Shown: positions 47,566 through 56,898 of the stretch, piece by piece | Layout of the letters: each line of letters starts with the position of its first letter | How positions within the stretch are numbered: the first letter of the stretch is position 1 | DNA from: JAXLSZ01 sp046330315 | GTDB taxonomy: Bacteria > Actinomycetota > Thermoleophilia > Solirubrobacterales > 70-9 | DNA: 64,000 nucleotides | NCBI GenBank assembly: GCA_046330315.1 | Contig: JAXLSZ010000005.1 | Location: forward strand, 62,001 to 126,000 | Reading direction: 5' to 3' | Notes under the pieces: model-generated | Told to the model about the DNA's origin: nothing | Seen by the model: the letters and a program-made list of their open reading frames with translations, nothing else | Database searches by the model: none | Translations under genes and position numbers: made by a program

Positions 47566-49091
47566 TGAGCGCAGGCCGGCGGCAAGCGGAGGCGGGAACC
47601 AGTGGGGAGCCCTTGACCAGGAGGGCGCTCGGCGGAGTCGCGTGGAATGGGGTGGCCTCGGCGGTGCTGGTCGTCGCCCAGATCGCCTCCACCGCGGTGA
47701 CGGCGCGCCTGCTCGTGCCCCGGGAGTTCGGGCTCTACGCCACGGCCCAGGCGGGCGCCGGCCTCGTGGGCTACTTCACCATGGCCGCAGTCGGGCAGGG
47801 GTTGCAGCGCCAGCGCCGGTTGGGCGGGAGGACCGTGGGGACCGCGATGACGCTCTCCTTCTCGAGCTCGTTCGCGGTCGCGCTGATCCTCTGGTTGGGG
47901 GCCTCGCCCTGGGCACGGGCCTGGGGCGTTCCCGACGCTGCCGCGGCTGTCCGGGTGATCGCGCTTGCTCTGTTTCTGACCTCGTCGGCGACGGTGCCGG
48001 TAGCGTTGATCCGCCGCCGGCTTCAGTTTGGGAGGGCGGCGATCGTCGAGACCGGCTCGCTGGTGATCGGGCTCGCGGCCGGCGTGGCCCTGGCGGTCCA
48101 GCTTCATTCGGCAGTCGCGCTGGCGCTCGGGCAGACCGTCTGGGGTGCGACACTCCTGCTGGCGTCGAGCGCGATCGTCAGGGACGAGCTGAGGTTCTGC
48201 TACGACCGCGGCGCGGCGCGGGAGCTGCTCGCCTTCGCGAGCCAGGTCAGCGCGCTGAACTTCGGGTCCTACGTGGCGATCACCGCGCCCAGCTGGTTCG
48301 CCGCCCGCCAGTTTGGTGCGAGCGCGCTCGGCCTCTACTCTCGTGCCTTCCTGATCGTCTACCTGCCGGTCGACTACGTCTCCTCGAGCATCTACAAGGT
48401 CCTCTATCCGATCTACGGAAGGGTCCGCCATGACGCAGAGCGGATCAGGGTGCTCCTCGACGAGGCGCTGACCCTGACCACGGGATTTGCCTGGCCGCTC
48501 TTCGGCCTCCTGGCCGGCGCCTCCCCCGTCGTCGTGAGGGTGCTCCTGGGAGCCCGCTTCGAAGGGTCTGCGCCGCTCGTCTCGCTGTTTGCGCTGGGCG
48601 CCTGCGCAAGCATCGCGTCGGGTCTTCTGACCAATGCAGCCGAGGCTTTCGGCTGGATGCGAACGATCGCCCTGAGGCAGGCGGCGTTCTTTGGCGGGGT
48701 CCTCGCCGCGATGCTCACGGTCTTCCTCGCCGACCTCTCCCTGAGCTGGCTCCTGGCCGGTGTCGCCGCTGCCCAGTGGGCCGCATACCTGCTCACCCTG
48801 CAGCCCTTCATCGCCCGCGATTTCCTCGAAGCCGCGGTCGTGCTGAGGAGCCAGCTGGCGCACGCCGCTGCGGCCGCGCTCGCCTTCGCGGCGACCGCCG
48901 CCTGCGCGCGGCTGCTCGACCATGCCCCGGTTGCGGTGCAGGCAGCCGGCCAGGCCTCCCTCGGTGCCCTGGCGGTCGGCGCGATGGGAATCGGCAGGTC
49001 GAGGTTTCCGGCCGCGCGCGTCCTGTTTCGCCGTCTCGCCACGGACCCTCCCCGACCGAGCGCCGGGAGCGATTCCGGCACCGGCCTGTGA
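47565..49091 (+). CDS. Lipid-linked oligosaccharide flippase (Wzx/MATE-type)
   Basis: 508 residues, 12-14 helices. N-terminal LTRRALGGVAWNGVASAVLV and VTARLLVPREFGLYATAQAG are typical of the polysaccharide_synt/Wzx-like MVF superfamily; RRRLQFGRAAIVETGSLVIG and FASQVSALNFGSYVAITAPS follow. It moves the undecaprenyl-linked repeat unit across the membrane for polymerisation. Coupled by one-base overlap upstream and by a GTGA overlap downstream, so it belongs to the four-gene plus-strand operon. Confidence 0.92.
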   Translation: MSAGRRQAEAGTSGEPLTRRALGGVAWNGVASAVLVVAQIASTAVTARLLVPREFGLYATAQAGAGLVGYFTMAAVGQGLQRQRRLGGRTVGTAMTLSFSSSFAVALILWLGASPWARAWGVPDAAAAVRVIALALFLTSSATVPVALIRRRLQFGRAAIVETGSLVIGLAAGVALAVQLHSAVALALGQTVWGATLLLASSAIVRDELRFCYDRGAARELLAFASQVSALNFGSYVAITAPSWFAARQFGASALGLYSRAFLIVYLPVDYVSSSIYKVLYPIYGRVRHDAERIRVLLDEALTLTTGFAWPLFGLLAGASPVVVRVLLGARFEGSAPLVSLFALGACASIASGLLTNAAEAFGWMRTIALRQAAFFGGVLAAMLTVFLADLSLSWLLAGVAAAQWAAYLLTLQPFIARDFLEAAVVLRSQLAHAAAAALAFAATAACARLLDHAPVAVQAAGQASLGALAVGAMGIGRSRFPAARVLFRRLATDPPRPSAGSDSGTGL

Positions 49092-50308
49092 GCTCCGGCA
49101 CCGCCGGCGGCGCGGGGCCGGGCGTGCGCGTGTTGATCGCCCACAACCGCTACCGCAGGCAAGGCGGGGAGGAGCGGCACGTGGAACTGCTCGAGCGGGG
49201 GCTCGCCGAGGCGGGAACCGCCGTCCGTCGCTTCGAGCTTGAGGGCACCGAGCTCGACCGCTCCCCGGTTCGCCGCGCAGCCGCCGGCCTCGTGCTGGCC
49301 TACCGGCCGGGAGCCAGCGGGATCGGGAGGGTGATCGAGGACTGGCGGCCTTCGGTGGTGCACTTCCACAACCTCTGGCCGTTGCTCACTCCGTCGGCGC
49401 TCAGGCTGGCCCGGCGGAGCGGGGCGGCCGTGGTGCTCACGGCACACAACTACCGTTTCGCCTGCCCGGGGGGCACGCTGCAACACGGCGGCATGAATCA
49501 CGAGGACTGCATCGACGGGTCGTCCCTGCGCTGTGCGATCCGCGACCCGCGGGGGAACAGACTCGAGAGCCTGGCCTACGGGATCGCACTCGAGGTGCAG
49601 CGCCGCCTCGGAATGCTCCGGCGCTGGGTGGACGCATTCGTCGCTCCCAGCGCCTTCATGGCGGGAATGCTGATCCGCAGCGGTCTGCCCGGAAACCGGG
49701 TGCACGTCATCCCCTACGGGCTTCCCGTCCGGGCCGATCCGCCGCCCCCGGGTCGGAGTTTCGCCCTCTTCCTTGGGCGGCTGGTCCCCGAGAAAGGTGT
49801 CCGAACGCTGCTTTCAGCCGGGCATCTCGCCCCGGAGGTTCCGCTCGCCATTGGCGGCGAGGGACCCCTCGCCGCTGAGGTTCGCCGGGACGGACCGGGC
49901 ACCCGATACCTCGGCGCTCTCGATCGTGCCGATGCCGATCAAGCTCTCCGGGACGCGGCGTTCACCCTGGTCCCGAGCGAATGGCACGAGAACCTCCCCT
50001 TCTCGGCTCTGGAATCGCTCGCGGCCGGCCGAGCGGTGGTGGCCACGCGAATGGGGGGGCTGCCGGAGATAGTCGACGATGGCGAGACCGGCCTGCTGGT
50101 CGCCCCCGGGGAGCCGACGGCCCTCGCGGCGGCCATGTCCCGCCTCTGGCGAGACCCTGAGCGCCTCACCGCCATGGGCCGCCGTGGGGCAGAGGTTGCC
50201 GCCGCGCGCTACTCGCTCCGCAATCAGACGGCGAGGTTGCTCGACCTCTACCGAAGGCTGCCGCGGGCGAGCCGGGAGCCGGCTCTCAGCCGAGATCCCG
50301 TCGCATGA
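49088..50308 (+). CDS. GT4-family glycosyltransferase
   Basis: 406 residues from GTG 49088. GT-B: VRVLIAHNRYRRQGGEERHV at the N terminus, PSVVHFHNLWPLLTPSALRL, LTAHNYRFACPGGTLQHGG; C-terminal FALFLGRLVPEKGVRTLLSA, LAIGGEGPLAAEVRR, SEWHENLPFSALESLAAGRA with the E(x7)E donor site. Sugar unknown. Last gene of the plus-strand operon; its 3' end overlaps the convergent methyltransferase by 23 bp. Confidence 0.9.
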   Translation: MSSGTAGGAGPGVRVLIAHNRYRRQGGEERHVELLERGLAEAGTAVRRFELEGTELDRSPVRRAAAGLVLAYRPGASGIGRVIEDWRPSVVHFHNLWPLLTPSALRLARRSGAAVVLTAHNYRFACPGGTLQHGGMNHEDCIDGSSLRCAIRDPRGNRLESLAYGIALEVQRRLGMLRRWVDAFVAPSAFMAGMLIRSGLPGNRVHVIPYGLPVRADPPPPGRSFALFLGRLVPEKGVRTLLSAGHLAPEVPLAIGGEGPLAAEVRRDGPGTRYLGALDRADADQALRDAAFTLVPSEWHENLPFSALESLAAGRAVVATRMGGLPEIVDDGETGLLVAPGEPTALAAAMSRLWRDPERLTAMGRRGAEVAAARYSLRNQTARLLDLYRRLPRASREPALSRDPVA

Positions 50309-51125
50309 TCCCGGCGCCGATCCCGCCACCTGGGTAGAAGTGGTTCCGGGGACGCTCCCGGAAGAACGAGTAGGCGCCCCCCTTCTCGGCGCAGAGGTCG
50401 CGAAGTGCGGTGGTGGCGTGACTGTTGTCCGACAGCAGGATCGGCACCCCGGCCCCCGCCGCGAGCGACAGCTCGAAATACTCGTGCTCGTAGCTGTGAT
50501 CGCTGTCATGCAGGAAGAGATCGACCGGCTCCGCGAGGGCCGGCCCGAGGGTGTCGGTGATCGGCCCGACGATCAGTGAAAACCGGGGGTCGGCTCCAAC
50601 CATCCAACCGGCATGCGGATCGAGATCAAGCGAGACGAGGTGCCCGTCGGTCCCGTGCTCGCGAGCGTTGCGCTCCAGCGCGGCAATCACCGTCAGGGAG
50701 CCCAGGCCGTCGTGGGTGCCGGTCTCGATGATCCGGCGTGGGCGGACCAGCCGCACGATCGCGTACCAACCCAGCCTGCGACCCAGCTGCGGGTGAGGCT
50801 TCATCGACCAGGGGCGGGACGAGGCCGCCGCCTCCAGCCTCGAGCGAAGGGCCCGATCGCTCCGGGCCTCCTCGATCAGGCGGGCCGCCAGGCCGCCGGG
50901 AACGCAGAAGGTCCCGCCCAGCCAAGCGGCGAGCTCGTCGGTGTTGCAGAGGTCGTAGGTGAAGTTGTCGACTTCAGGGTCGGTGAGCAGGAAGCCGAGG
51001 TTGCGGTGGAGCGGCGCGCCGCGGAGACGAAGCTCGTGCGCCTTGCGGATCCACCGGACCCGGCCGAACTTTCTTCGGTCGACCCGTCTGCGAAGCGCAG
51101 CCTTGATCCTCTCGGGCGCAGCCAC
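50286..51125 (-). CDS. Class I SAM-dependent methyltransferase (Methyltransf_24-like)
   Basis: 279 residues from ATG 51125. RPRRIIETGTHDGLGSLTVI is the glycine-rich SAM loop, HLVSLDLDPHAGWMVGADP the motif II acid, and VDLFLHDSDHSYEHEYFE the metal or substrate loop seen in cephalosporin hydroxylase/CmcI- and macrocin-type sugar methyltransferases. Likely to modify the polysaccharide. It is the rightmost gene of the locus. Confidence 0.82.
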   Translation of the reverse strand: MAAPERIKAALRRRVDRRKFGRVRWIRKAHELRLRGAPLHRNLGFLLTDPEVDNFTYDLCNTDELAAWLGGTFCVPGGLAARLIEEARSDRALRSRLEAAASSRPWSMKPHPQLGRRLGWYAIVRLVRPRRIIETGTHDGLGSLTVIAALERNAREHGTDGHLVSLDLDPHAGWMVGADPRFSLIVGPITDTLGPALAEPVDLFLHDSDHSYEHEYFELSLAAGAGVPILLSDNSHATTALRDLCAEKGGAYSFFRERPRNHFYPGGGIGAGIMRRDLG

Positions 51126-51137
51126 CCCGGCAACCGT

Positions 51138-51179
51138 ACTGCCCGTTGGCCGGCGGGGACACTGCCCGTTGGCCGGCGG
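51138..51179. repeat. 23-bp direct repeat, 2 copies
   Basis: ACTGCCCGTTGGCCGGCGG occurs at 51138-51156 and again at 51161-51179 just upstream of the methyltransferase start, between it and the response-regulator fragment. Confidence 0.7.
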
Positions 51180-51183
51180 ATCC

Positions 51184-51240
51184 GCTCGGGCCTCGTCGTT
51201 GAACTCGTATCCGACCCCCGCGCACCGTGAGGATCAGCTC
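51184..51240 (-). pseudogene. 3' fragment of the response-regulator gene
   Basis: 57 bp that match the 3' end of the intact response-regulator gene (51482-51537) at about 52 of 56 positions with one inserted C. On the minus strand it still reads ELILTVRG before the frameshift, against ELILTVRGVGYKFNDES in the intact gene. Same orientation as the intact gene, on the other side of tRNA-Thr. Too short to be expressed. Confidence 0.88.
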
Positions 51241-51317
51241 CTCCTCCCTGTCCTTCCTCTCGGCTCCGCGGCCGACCACGCCGGGATGATCGGCCCCGGG
51301 GGCGGCGGAACCGCGCC

Positions 51318-51323
51318 TACAAT
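51318..51323 (+). promoter_or_regulatory. Candidate -10 box for tRNA-Thr (CGT)
   Basis: TACAAT eight to nine bases before the first base of the tRNA. No convincing -35 is seen. It lies between the response-regulator fragment and the tRNA, so if real it survived or arose with the rearrangement. Confidence 0.4.
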
Positions 51324-51331
51324 GCCCCCAC

Positions 51332-51404
51332 GCCGGCGTAGCTCAGTTGGTAGAGCACTTCACTCGTAATGAAGGGGTCAGCGGTTCAAGTCCGCTCGCC
51401 GGCT
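51332..51404 (+). tRNA. tRNA-Thr (CGT)
   Basis: 73 nt: acceptor GCCGGCG/CGCCGGC with discriminator T, D arm GCTCAGTTGGTAGAGC, anticodon stem CTTCA/TGAAG with loop CTCGTAA (anticodon CGT), and T arm AGCGG-TTCAAGT-CCGCT. CCA is not encoded. Its 3' half is copied at 36331-36392. Confidence 0.96.
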
Positions 51405-51483
51405 TCCCCGAGCAGGGCCGCCACACGCGTCCCCACGGGGTGACGCGCAACGCTCGCGCGCAGCCCGGGTCGCGAGTGCCGGC

Positions 51484-52181
<698 letters not shown>

Positions 52182-52185
<4 letters not shown>

Positions 52186-53921
52186 GCGACCGGGGTGGGG
52201 CTGGGCTGGGCGACGGGCAGGCGCACCCAGAAGGTGCTCCCCTGGCCCTCGGTCGAGGAGGCGCCGATCCGCCCCCCCATCACGCTGACCATGCGGCGGG
52301 CGATCGCCAGGCCGAGGCCGAAGCCCTCCTGGCGGCGCGACTCCGAGCGCCTGTAGAAGCGCTCGAAGACCCGCTCGATCTCGGCTGCGGGGATGCCGGT
52401 TCCCGTGTCGATCACTTCCATCACTACCTCCGTCTCGCCGTCGCGGCGGCCGCGAACGGTAACGGCCCCGGGGGCAGGCGTGTTCTTGTAGGCGTTGGTG
52501 ATCAGGCCGATCAGCACCTGGCGCAGCAGCGTCGGGTCCCCCTTGGCGGTCAGCTCGGGGGCGATCTCGACCTCCAGCTCGATGCCCGGCGGGGCCTCGA
52601 CCGCCTCCACCGCGTCGGAGACCGCGGCGCCCACGTCCACCATCTCCGGCTCGCCGGCGCCCAGCGCCTCCACCCGGGCCAGGGTGAGAAGGGACTCGGT
52701 GAGGCGGCTCATCCGCTCGGCGTCCTGGGAGAGGCGCTCGAGAAAGTGGTCGCGGGCCTCGGGATCGTCCTTGGCGCCGGTCTGGAGCACCTCGATCGCG
52801 CCGGAGATGCCGGCCAGCGGGTTGCGCAGCTCGTGGGCGGCGTTGGAGACGAAATCGCGCTCGGCGAACTCGCGGCGCATCTCGTCGGTGCGGTCGCGGA
52901 CGACGGCGAGCACCGCGTCCTCCTCGGGAAGGTCGCGGGCCTGCAGCGCGTAGGCGCGGTCGCCGATCCGCAGCGCCGGGTGGGCGGCGAAGCCGACGTC
53001 GGCGGCGCGGCGGAGCTGGGGGACCATGGCGTCGGGGGCGCGGTCCTCGGGGCCGAGCAGCTTCTCCGCGGCGCTGTTGTGGAAGCGCACGGTCCCGTCG
53101 TCGTCGACGACCATCACGGCGTCGGTAAGGCCGTCGAAGATCGCGGCCAGCTTGTCGCGGTCCGCGGTCAGCACCCCGAAGCTCTCCTCCAGGGACTCGC
53201 GCATCGAGTCCAGGGCCCGGGCGAGGTCGCCGATCTCGTCGCGCCCGGAGGTGTCCAGCGGCACCTCGAAGGAGCCGGCCGCCATCTCCTCCGCGGCGGC
53301 CGCGAGTCGCCTCACCCGGTGGGCGATCACGCCGGCCACCAGGAAGCCGGCGAGGATGCCGACGATCACCGCGGTGCCCAGGGCCCGCAGGCTGTCGGTC
53401 CGCAACCGGTCGATGGCGCTGCTGAGGATCTGCGAGCGGGACGAGCGGCCGAGCATGGCGCCGGTGATGCCGTCGGGCCCGAACACCGGCACGGCGACGA
53501 CCGTCACCTCCCCGCCGGGCAGCCGGCCGGTGTAGCGGCCCCCGTCGAGCGCCATGCGAACGGCGCTCCGCCGCGCCGCGATCCCGGCCAGCGCCGCGCC
53601 CGGGGGCCTCGGCGCGATCAAATCGCCGCTGCGGTCGAAGTACCAGGCCTGGAAGCCGCCTCCCTTGGCGCCCGCGATCACGTCGGACGCGTCGCCGCCC
53701 GCCTTCCCGACGCTGTCGGCGACGGTGATCGTGCGCCCGACCGCGAGGTCGGTGGCGCGGTCGGAGAGCGCCTGCTCGCTGGAGTCGCTGACCAGCAGGT
53801 AGACGGCGGTCGCGGTGATCAGGCCGACCGCGGCGAAGGCCGCGGCCAGCCAGAGCCGCATCCCGATCCTTCGACGGGACCCCTCGTTCCCCGGTCTGGA
53901 GCGCATTCCTCGCCGTCGCAT
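52182..53921 (-). CDS. Sensor histidine kinase (HAMP-PAS-HisKA-HATPase)
   Basis: 579 residues from ATG 53921 (starts at 53906 or 53864 are also possible). Helix 1 RLWLAAAFAAVGLITATAVY, an outer domain of about 130 residues, helix 2 ALGTAVIVGILAGFLVAGV, HAMP (MAAGSFEVPLDTSGRDEIGD), PAS domain (IFDGLTDAVMVVDDDGTVRF), HisKA with phospho-His near 362 (DFVSNAAHELRNPLAGISG), and HATPase_c (LITNAYKNTPAPG, VIDTGTGIPAAEIERVFERF, GFGLGLAIARRMV). The plan resembles PhoR-type phosphate sensors, but the signal is not known. Confidence 0.93.
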
Positions 53922-53953
53922 GATGAGTGCCTCTTAACAGAATGCTAAACCGT

Positions 53954-53977
53954 CCCCTGGCGGGGCCCCGCCAGGGG
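53954..53977. promoter_or_regulatory. Perfect 24-bp palindrome between divergent genes
   Basis: CCCCTGGCGGGG followed directly by CCCCGCCAGGGG, in the 84-bp region between the histidine kinase start and the GT2 start. It could bind a dimeric regulator of either transcript, or form a cruciform. No spacer and no U-tract, so a terminator is unlikely. Confidence 0.6.
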
Positions 53978-54005
53978 CGCCGGAGCTTCGTGCCAGAATC
54001 GGGTC

Positions 54006-54734
54006 GTGCGGACGCTGATCTTCATCCCGGCCTGGAACGAGGAGGGCTCGATCTCCGCGGTGGTGGCGGAGGTCCGCGCGGCCCTGCCCGAGGCCGACGT
54101 GCTGGTGGTCGACGACGGCTCCACCGACGCCACCGCGGCGGCGGCGCGGGGCGCCGGGGCGACCGTCGCCTCGCTGCCCTTCAACCAGGGCCTCGGGGCC
54201 GCCCTGCAGACCGGGTACCTCTTCGCCCTGCGCGAGGGCTACGACCTCTGCGCCCACCTCGACGGGGACGGCCAGCACCCCGCCGCCGACGTGCGTCGGC
54301 TGCTCGGAGAGGTCCGCTCCGGCCGGGCCGACCTGGTGATCGGCTCCCGCTACCGGCGCTCCGGCGCCGACGGCGATTACCGCCCGACCCTGAGCAGGCG
54401 GATCGGCTCCGGCCTCTTCCGCCTCTTCCTCTCGGTCGCGACCAGGCAGCGGTTCACCGACACGACCAGCGGGATGCGCGCCGCCAACCGCCGCGTGATG
54501 GCGCTGTTCGGGGAGCGCTACTCGCCGGACTTCGCCGAGATCGAATCGCTGCAGCTCGCGGTCCGCCAGGGGATGCGGGTCGAGGAGGTCCCGGTGCGGA
54601 TGCTCGAGCGCTCCGACGGGCGCTCCTTCCTGACCCCGCTTCGCTCGGCCTTCTTCATCTTCAAGAGCCTGATCGTGCTGATCGTCGGCCAGTTCCGGCC
54701 GAAGCGGCCCGAGTACCCCGAGCCGGGGGCCTGA
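54006..54734 (+). CDS. GT2 glycosyltransferase, polyprenyl-phosphate sugar type
   Basis: 242 residues from GTG 54006. DPM1/GtrB-like: RTLIFIPAWNEEGSISAVVA, VLVVDDGSTDATAAAARGAG, DLCAHLDGDGQHPAADVRR (DxD), LVIGSRYRRSGADGDY, TDTTSGMRAANRRVMALF, VEEVPVRMLER. It would transfer a sugar from an NDP donor to a polyprenyl phosphate. The C terminus has one weak hydrophobic helix (FFIFKSLIVLIVGQF). It is followed 2 bp later by a DUF2304 membrane protein, a common pairing for such enzymes. Confidence 0.9.
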   Translation: MRTLIFIPAWNEEGSISAVVAEVRAALPEADVLVVDDGSTDATAAAARGAGATVASLPFNQGLGAALQTGYLFALREGYDLCAHLDGDGQHPAADVRRLLGEVRSGRADLVIGSRYRRSGADGDYRPTLSRRIGSGLFRLFLSVATRQRFTDTTSGMRAANRRVMALFGERYSPDFAEIESLQLAVRQGMRVEEVPVRMLERSDGRSFLTPLRSAFFIFKSLIVLIVGQFRPKRPEYPEPGA

Positions 54735-54736
54735 GC

Positions 54737-55201
54737 GTGCCGCTGGCCTCCAGCCCGACGGTCGACCTTACCCCCCAGTCGAGGATCCTCGCGGCGGTGA
54801 TCGCGATCGCCTTCATGGCGATGATCCTCGAGCTGATCCGCCGCCACCGCCTCCAGGAGCGCTACAGCGTGATCTGGTTCGTCGCCGGGCTGGGGATGCT
54901 CGCCGGCGCCGCCTTCCCGGGGCTGCTGGAGGTCGTCGCCGACTTCATGGGTGTGCGCGACACCAACGTCGCGCTGTTCTCGATCGTCCTGCTGCTGCTG
55001 CTCGGCCTGGCCCTCAACTTCAGCGTGATCGTCTCCCGCCAGTCCGAGCAGATCACCCGGTTGGCCCAGGAGCGGGCGCTCGAGCAGGCCCGCCGGGAGC
55101 GCGCCGGCGCGAACGGGGACGGCTCGGCCCCCGGCAGGCGGGGATCAGGCGGGGGCGGCGAGCAGGGCCTCGAGCCGGAGTCCGAGCGCCTCGAGGGCTA
55201 G
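54737..55201 (+). CDS. DUF2304 membrane protein
   Basis: 154 residues from GTG 54737. Three helices: RILAAVIAIAFMAMILELIR, YSVIWFVAGLGMLAGAAFPG, VALFSIVLLLLLGLALNFSV, then a charged helix with SRQSEQITRLAQERALEQ and a Gly-rich tail. DUF2304 proteins accompany GT2 polyprenyl-phosphate glycosyltransferases and may be their membrane partner. The tail overlaps the 3' end of the convergent holB by 57 bp. Confidence 0.85.
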   Translation: MPLASSPTVDLTPQSRILAAVIAIAFMAMILELIRRHRLQERYSVIWFVAGLGMLAGAAFPGLLEVVADFMGVRDTNVALFSIVLLLLLGLALNFSVIVSRQSEQITRLAQERALEQARRERAGANGDGSAPGRRGSGGGGEQGLEPESERLEG

Positions 55202-56269
55202 CTCCTCGGAGACGTTGAGGTCGAGCCGGCGGCGGGTGTCGGCGATCAGCTCGAGGGCCCCGGCCGTCCGGGCCGGATCGGTGCGGGCGGCCTGCCTGCG
55301 CAGTGCCTCCATCCGGTCGGTGTTGAAGACGGCCGCCTCCGCGCCGCTCGCCACCGCCACCAGGTCCCGGAACCAGCCCGCGCAGAGCTCCAGCCCCAGG
55401 TCCAGGACCTCGGTGCGCCGGCGCCGCCCCGCCCGCCTGGCCTCCTCGCCGGCCTCGCGGACGGAGCGCCGGGCTCCCTCCTCGGCCTCGCGCTCCAGCG
55501 CCACGCGGGCCTCGGCCTCGGCGCGCTCACCGGCCTCGGCCGCGGGTTCGAGAAGGAGGCCCCAGGGCGTCTCCCCTCCCTTGCCCGGCCCGGCACTCTC
55601 GCCCAGAGCCGCGGCGGCGAACGACTCGGCACGCTCGCGAAGGGCCGAGCCCTCCGAGGAGAGCAGGAACCGCGCCCGCTCGGGGTCCCCGCCGGCGAGC
55701 CTGGCGGCAGCCTCGATCCGTTCCGGCTCGCCCACGCCCTCGAGCCCGGAGGCCACCACCGAGGCCGGGAGGGGCGAGAACTCGACCCGCTGGCAGCGCG
55801 AGGCGATCGTCTCCAGCACCCCTTCGGGCTCGGCGCTCAGCAGGATCAGGTGGACGAAGGGGGGCGGCTCCTCGAGGGTCTTCAGCAGCGAGTTCTGGCT
55901 GTCCTCGCCGAGCGCCTCGGCGGCCTCGATCACGAAGACGCGCCGCGAGCCCTCGTAGGGGCGGAGCGCCGCCGAGCGGATCACGCGCTCGCGGACCTCC
56001 TCGACCAGGTGCCTGGTGCCCCGTGGCGCCAGCCAGGTCAGGTCGGGATGGGGCGAGGGGTCCCGGGCGAGCCGGCGGCGGGCCTCGCCGGGTTCCGGGC
56101 AGCCGGGGGCGATGATCTCGGCGGCGAAGGCGCGGGCGGCCCGGCGCTTGCCGGCGCCGCGGGGCCCGGTGAACAGGTAGGCGTGGGAGGGCGTGCCCGA
56201 GAGCGCCGCGGCCAGCGCCATCCGGGCCGCCGGCTGGTGCTCGGTCGCAGCCTCGAGGGCGCCGCTCAT
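55145..56269 (-). CDS. holB: DNA polymerase III subunit delta'
   Basis: 374 residues. AAA+ clamp-loader subunit: Walker A YLFTGPRGAGKRRAARAFA near residue 35, sensor region VFVIEAAEALGEDSQNSLLK, TLEEPPPFVHLILLSAEP, SRCQRVEFSPL (SRC motif). No zinc-finger Cys group between Walker A and B, as in many actinobacteria. The C-terminal half is Glu/Ala/Arg-rich and diverged. It overlaps tmk by four bases (ATGA). Confidence 0.88.
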   Translation of the reverse strand: MSGALEAATEHQPAARMALAAALSGTPSHAYLFTGPRGAGKRRAARAFAAEIIAPGCPEPGEARRRLARDPSPHPDLTWLAPRGTRHLVEEVRERVIRSAALRPYEGSRRVFVIEAAEALGEDSQNSLLKTLEEPPPFVHLILLSAEPEGVLETIASRCQRVEFSPLPASVVASGLEGVGEPERIEAAARLAGGDPERARFLLSSEGSALRERAESFAAAALGESAGPGKGGETPWGLLLEPAAEAGERAEAEARVALEREAEEGARRSVREAGEEARRAGRRRRTEVLDLGLELCAGWFRDLVAVASGAEAAVFNTDRMEALRRQAARTDPARTAGALELIADTRRRLDLNVSEELALEALGLRLEALLAAPA

Positions 56270-56853
56270 CTGTGTCGCTCCACCTCGGCCATCACCCGCT
56301 CGTGCACCTCCTCGACGGCCCCCGAGCCGTCCACGACGACGACCCGGTCGGCGGCGATCTGGGCGATCTCGGAGTAGGCGGCGGCCACCTCGCGCTGGAA
56401 CTCCGGCCCCTCCTCCTCGATCCTGTCACCGCCTCCGGCGCGGGCCAGCCCGACCTCGGGGTCAATCTCGATCAGCACGGTCAGGTCGGGCCAGAGGCCG
56501 TCGGTCGCGGTGTCGCAGAGGCCGATCGCCAGCCCCGCCCCCAGCCCCCGGGCGGCGCCCTGGTAGGCGACGCTGGAGTCCGAGAAGCGGTCCGAGACGA
56601 CGTCGCGGCCCCGCTCGAGCGCCGGCCGGATCACCCGGGCGACCAGGTCGGCGCGGGCGGCGCAGAAGAGCAGCAGCTCGGCGAGGGGGTCGAGCTCGAC
56701 CCCGGGGTCGGCGAGCAGGCCGCGGATCCGCTCGGCGGCGTCGGTCCCCCCGGGCTCGCGGATCAGCACCGTCTCGGGCCCCAGCGCCTCGGCGAGCAAC
56801 TTCGCCTGGGTGCTCTTCCCCGAGCCGTCCACACCCTCCAGGGAGATGAACAC
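56266..56853 (-). CDS. tmk: Thymidylate kinase
   Basis: 195 residues, dTMP to dTDP. P-loop MFISLEGVDGSGKSTQAKLL, DRxx motif VLIREPGGTDAAERIR, VVSDRFSDSSVAYQGAARGL, LTVLIEIDPEVGLARAGGGD (lid Arg). Lies between topA and holB in the usual actinobacterial order; 45 bp after the topA stop. Confidence 0.95.
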   Translation of the reverse strand: MFISLEGVDGSGKSTQAKLLAEALGPETVLIREPGGTDAAERIRGLLADPGVELDPLAELLLFCAARADLVARVIRPALERGRDVVSDRFSDSSVAYQGAARGLGAGLAIGLCDTATDGLWPDLTVLIEIDPEVGLARAGGGDRIEEEGPEFQREVAAAYSEIAQIAADRVVVVDGSGAVEEVHERVMAEVERHR

Positions 56854-56898
56854 CCCTCAGCCCCCCGTCGCCGCCTCGGGGCCGCCGGACCGCATCGG

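Noticed and set aside
36331..51404. Classical integrase-driven genomic island at tRNA-Thr
   Set aside because: No integrase, excisionase or phage gene is present and the tRNA remnant is on the 5' side of the intact tRNA. The duplicated-junction model fits better, though an old island that lost its integrase is not excluded.
54737..55201. Longer fusion reading joining the GT2 gene region to DUF2304 from 53927
   Set aside because: The upstream part is the wrong frame of the GT2 gene, Arg/Gly-rich without motifs. The GTG at 54737 begins the conserved protein.
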